From NCBI GenBank assembly GCA_050734185.1, contig JBOHUE010000047.1, positions 1 to 45,319 on the forward strand: a DNA stretch of 45,319 bases. The letters are read 5' to 3'. This DNA comes from JAFALX01 sp050734185. Lineage in GTDB: Bacteria > Chloroflexota > Dormibacteria > Aeolococcales > Aeolococcaceae. Positions 43,515 through 45,319 of the stretch are shown here, in pieces; positions within the stretch are counted from its first letter, which is position 1; each line of letters begins with the position of its first letter. A program made the translations under genes and the position numbers. The notes under the pieces are model-generated. The model was not told where the DNA came from, ran no database searches, and saw only the letters and a program-made list of their open reading frames with translations.

Positions 43515-44918
43515 GTGCCGGACGACGATCTCGACGCGTACTGCGCCGCCAGCCAGGATCGCTTCACCGGCGAGCTGATCGACTTCCTGCGCATTCCCAG
43601 CATCTCGGCGCAACCGGAGTACGCGAGCGACGTGCGGCGCAACGCGGAACATTTCCGCCACGCCGCCGTTGACGCCGGGTTCCAGCGGGCAGAGCTCATC
43701 GAGACGGCAGGGCTCCCGGCGGTCTACGCGGAACGGATCGTCGATCCGGCGCTGCCCACCGCCCTTGTGTACGGCCACCATGACGTCCAGCCCGTCGATC
43801 CGCTGGACGAGTGGCTGTCCCCGCCCTTCGAGCCGGTGGTGCGCGACGGCAGCGTCTTCGCGCGCGGAGCGGCCGACGACAAGGGACAGACGTTGCTGCA
43901 CGTCAAGGCGATCGAGGCGCTGCTGCGGACGCGCGGCGAACTGCCGCTCAACGTCAAGCTGATCGTCGAGGGCGAGGAGGAGTCGGGGTCCATCCACTTC
44001 GAGGACCTCGTCCGAGAGCACCTCGACCTGCTCCGCGCAGACCTGCTGGTCGTGTCCGACACCGCCATGGTCGGCCGCGACCGCCCGTCGCTGACCACCG
44101 GGTTGCGCGGGTTGTCGGCACTCGAGGTTCGCGTCCAGGGGCCGAGCGTCGATCTGCACTCGGGCAGGTTCGGCGGAGCGGTGGCGAATCCGATCGCCGC
44201 TCTCGCCGAGATCCTGGCCGGGCTGCACGACGCGGCGACGGGTCGCGTCACCGTGCCCCACTTCTATGACGACGTTCGTCCGCTGACTCCGGAGGAGCGC
44301 GAGAACTTCGCGGCGGTTCCGCTCACCGACCGCGAGTTCCTCGATCTGGCGGAAGGGGCGCCGGCTGCCGTGGGCGAGACCGGCTTCAGCACGCTGGAGC
44401 GGATCGGTGCGCGCCCCACGCTCGAGATCAACGGCATCTGGGGCGGCTACTCCGGCGCAGGGTCGAAGACGATCATCCCTGCAACCGCGGGCGCGAAGAT
44501 CACCTGCCGCCTCGTCGCAGATCAGGACCCTGACGTGATCGCCGGCCTGGTCTCGGCCGCCGTGCGCGCCGCAGCCCCGGACGGCGTCATCGTCACCATC
44601 GAGGTCATGGCGGGCGGCCGCGCCGTGCTCACCCCGCTCGACCACCCGGCGGTGCGGGCGATGGCCCGCGCGGTCGAGCGCGAGTTCGGCACACGACCGG
44701 TCTTCCTCCGCGAGGGTGGCTCGATCCCGCCGGTGGAGACGTTCAGCCGGCTGCTGGGCATGCCGGCGGTGCTCGCCGGGTTCGGCCTGCCCGACGACCG
44801 CATCCACGCGCCCAACGAGAAGTTCGACCTGGACATGTACGCGCTCGGGATCCGCACGATGGCGCACGCCTGGGGCGAGATCGCCGTCGCGCTGGGCGCT
44901 GCTAGCCTCTCGGCGTGA
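43515..44918 (+). CDS. M20-family metallopeptidase (dipeptidase type)
   Basis: 467 aa. A dinuclear zinc peptidase of the CNDP/M20 dipeptidase group: YGHHDVQP (His metal ligand and Asp), GAADDKG (bridging Asp), EGEEESGS (catalytic and metal Glu), the dimerisation-domain signature DLHSGRFGGAV, and REGGSIP near the C-terminus. It is cytoplasmic, with no signal peptide, and likely cleaves small peptides. GTG start without a Shine-Dalgarno. Its TGA overlaps the enolase start (GTGA at 44915). Confidence 0.93.
   Translation: MPDDDLDAYCAASQDRFTGELIDFLRIPSISAQPEYASDVRRNAEHFRHAAVDAGFQRAELIETAGLPAVYAERIVDPALPTALVYGHHDVQPVDPLDEWLSPPFEPVVRDGSVFARGAADDKGQTLLHVKAIEALLRTRGELPLNVKLIVEGEEESGSIHFEDLVREHLDLLRADLLVVSDTAMVGRDRPSLTTGLRGLSALEVRVQGPSVDLHSGRFGGAVANPIAALAEILAGLHDAATGRVTVPHFYDDVRPLTPEERENFAAVPLTDREFLDLAEGAPAAVGETGFSTLERIGARPTLEINGIWGGYSGAGSKTIIPATAGAKITCRLVADQDPDVIAGLVSAAVRAAAPDGVIVTIEVMAGGRAVLTPLDHPAVRAMARAVEREFGTRPVFLREGGSIPPVETFSRLLGMPAVLAGFGLPDDRIHAPNEKFDLDMYALGIRTMAHAWGEIAVALGAASLSA
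44903..44908 (+). promoter_or_regulatory. TAGCCT -10-like box of eno
   Basis: TAGCCT ends 6 nt before the GTG of eno, inside the end of the M20 gene; it could give eno its own leaderless transcript. Confidence 0.4.
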
Positions 44919-45319
44919 CCGGAGCGCCCACTGCGATCGAGGAGATCACGGCCCTCGAGATCCTCGACAGCCGCGGGAATCCCACGATCGCGGCGACGGT
45001 CCGGCTCGGTGGTGGCGCGAGCGGTACGGCGTGCGTGCCCAGCGGCGCGAGCACCGGGGTCCACGAGGCCGTCGAGTTGCGCGACGACGACCGCGACCGC
45101 TTCCGCGGCAAGGGAGTGCGGCGCGCCGTCGGCAACGTGACCGACGTCATCGGGCCCGCGCTGCGTGGGGCCGAGGCGTCCGACCAGCCGGGCATCGACG
45201 GCCGGCTGCTCGAGCTTGACGGCACGCCCAACAAGGCGCGGCTCGGAGCGAACGCGATCCTGGCGGTCAGCCTCGCCACCGCGCACGCGGCCGCCGCGGC
45301 GGCCGGCCTGCCGCTGTAC
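44915..45319 (+). CDS. eno: Enolase, 3' end outside window
   Basis: About 135 N-terminal residues are visible. Glycolytic conversion of 2-phosphoglycerate to phosphoenolpyruvate. ALEILDSRGNPT is the conserved opening; VPSGASTGVHEAVELRD holds the Ser of the mobile active-site loop; LGANAILAVSLATAHAAA is the helix typical of the family. The GTG start overlaps the M20 stop by 4 bases. Confidence 0.95.
   Translation, partial: MTGAPTAIEEITALEILDSRGNPTIAATVRLGGGASGTACVPSGASTGVHEAVELRDDDRDRFRGKGVRRAVGNVTDVIGPALRGAEASDQPGIDGRLLELDGTPNKARLGANAILAVSLATAHAAAAAAGLPLY

Overview
This is a 45 kb stretch of high-GC bacterial chromosome, mostly core metabolism with some accessory genes. Many GTG starts, tight stop/start overlaps, a wax ester synthase/DGAT, short hydrophobic membrane proteins and TadE/TadG-type pilus genes point to an actinobacterium or a related high-GC terrestrial lineage (Dormibacterota or Chloroflexota would also fit). 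The sequence alone does not settle the phylum. I see no integrase, transposase, phage gene or CRISPR array. No stretch over 300 bases lacks a gene.

Layout. 1-5669 (minus): glutamate synthase gltB-gltD, with gltD cut by the window edge. 5835-10047 (plus): a helical protein of unknown function, then a succinate dehydrogenase/fumarate reductase set (membrane anchor, flavoprotein, iron-sulfur subunit). 10132-12776: a DUF3352-like secreted or anchored protein, a small membrane protein and a HAD phosphatase. 12962-15788: a [NiFe]-hydrogenase small subunit without its large subunit, overlapping an EAL-domain c-di-GMP phosphodiesterase. 15798-16763 (minus): malate dehydrogenase. 16895-20957 (plus): ParA/MinD-like ATPase, endonuclease III, wax ester synthase/DGAT and a coiled-coil protein. 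21053-23756: a CBS-pair protein coupled to a large oxidoreductase that fuses a CBS module, a GltD/NfnB-type flavoprotein and ferredoxin clusters. 23787-27406: tadA, then on minus a DedA protein (apparent CTG start), an ABC exporter with a repressor-like palindrome in its promoter, and a 51-aa hydrophobic protein. 27464-30226: membrane glycosyltransferase with a Pro/Thr/Ser tail, and a CheY-like regulator. 30238-30493: two divergent serine tRNAs. 30458-32907: SRPBCC/ArsR/SRPBCC cluster, a decayed thioredoxin-reductase pseudogene and a VOC protein. 33029-38453: metK, 3-hydroxyacyl-CoA dehydrogenase, PfkB/adenosine-type kinase, a methylmalonyl-CoA-mutase-type large subunit, a second 51-aa hydrophobic protein and a small membrane protein. 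38471-39758: an SDR and a coiled-coil protein. 39859-43309 (minus): a three-gene TadE-TadE-TadG operon. 43515-end: M20 peptidase and the start of enolase.

How the parts fit. The core is nitrogen assimilation (GltBD), respiration and TCA steps (Sdh, Mdh), the SAM cycle (MetK plus a possible adenosine kinase), acyl-CoA metabolism and storage lipid. Two redox modules stand out: the orphan hydrogenase subunit coupled to c-di-GMP turnover, and the CBS-gated GltD/NfnB-like oxidoreductase. A TANNNT box 6-9 nt before the start codon recurs in front of genes lacking a Shine-Dalgarno sequence, which suggests leaderless transcription. Four genes are preceded by a tiny ORF whose stop overlaps their start.
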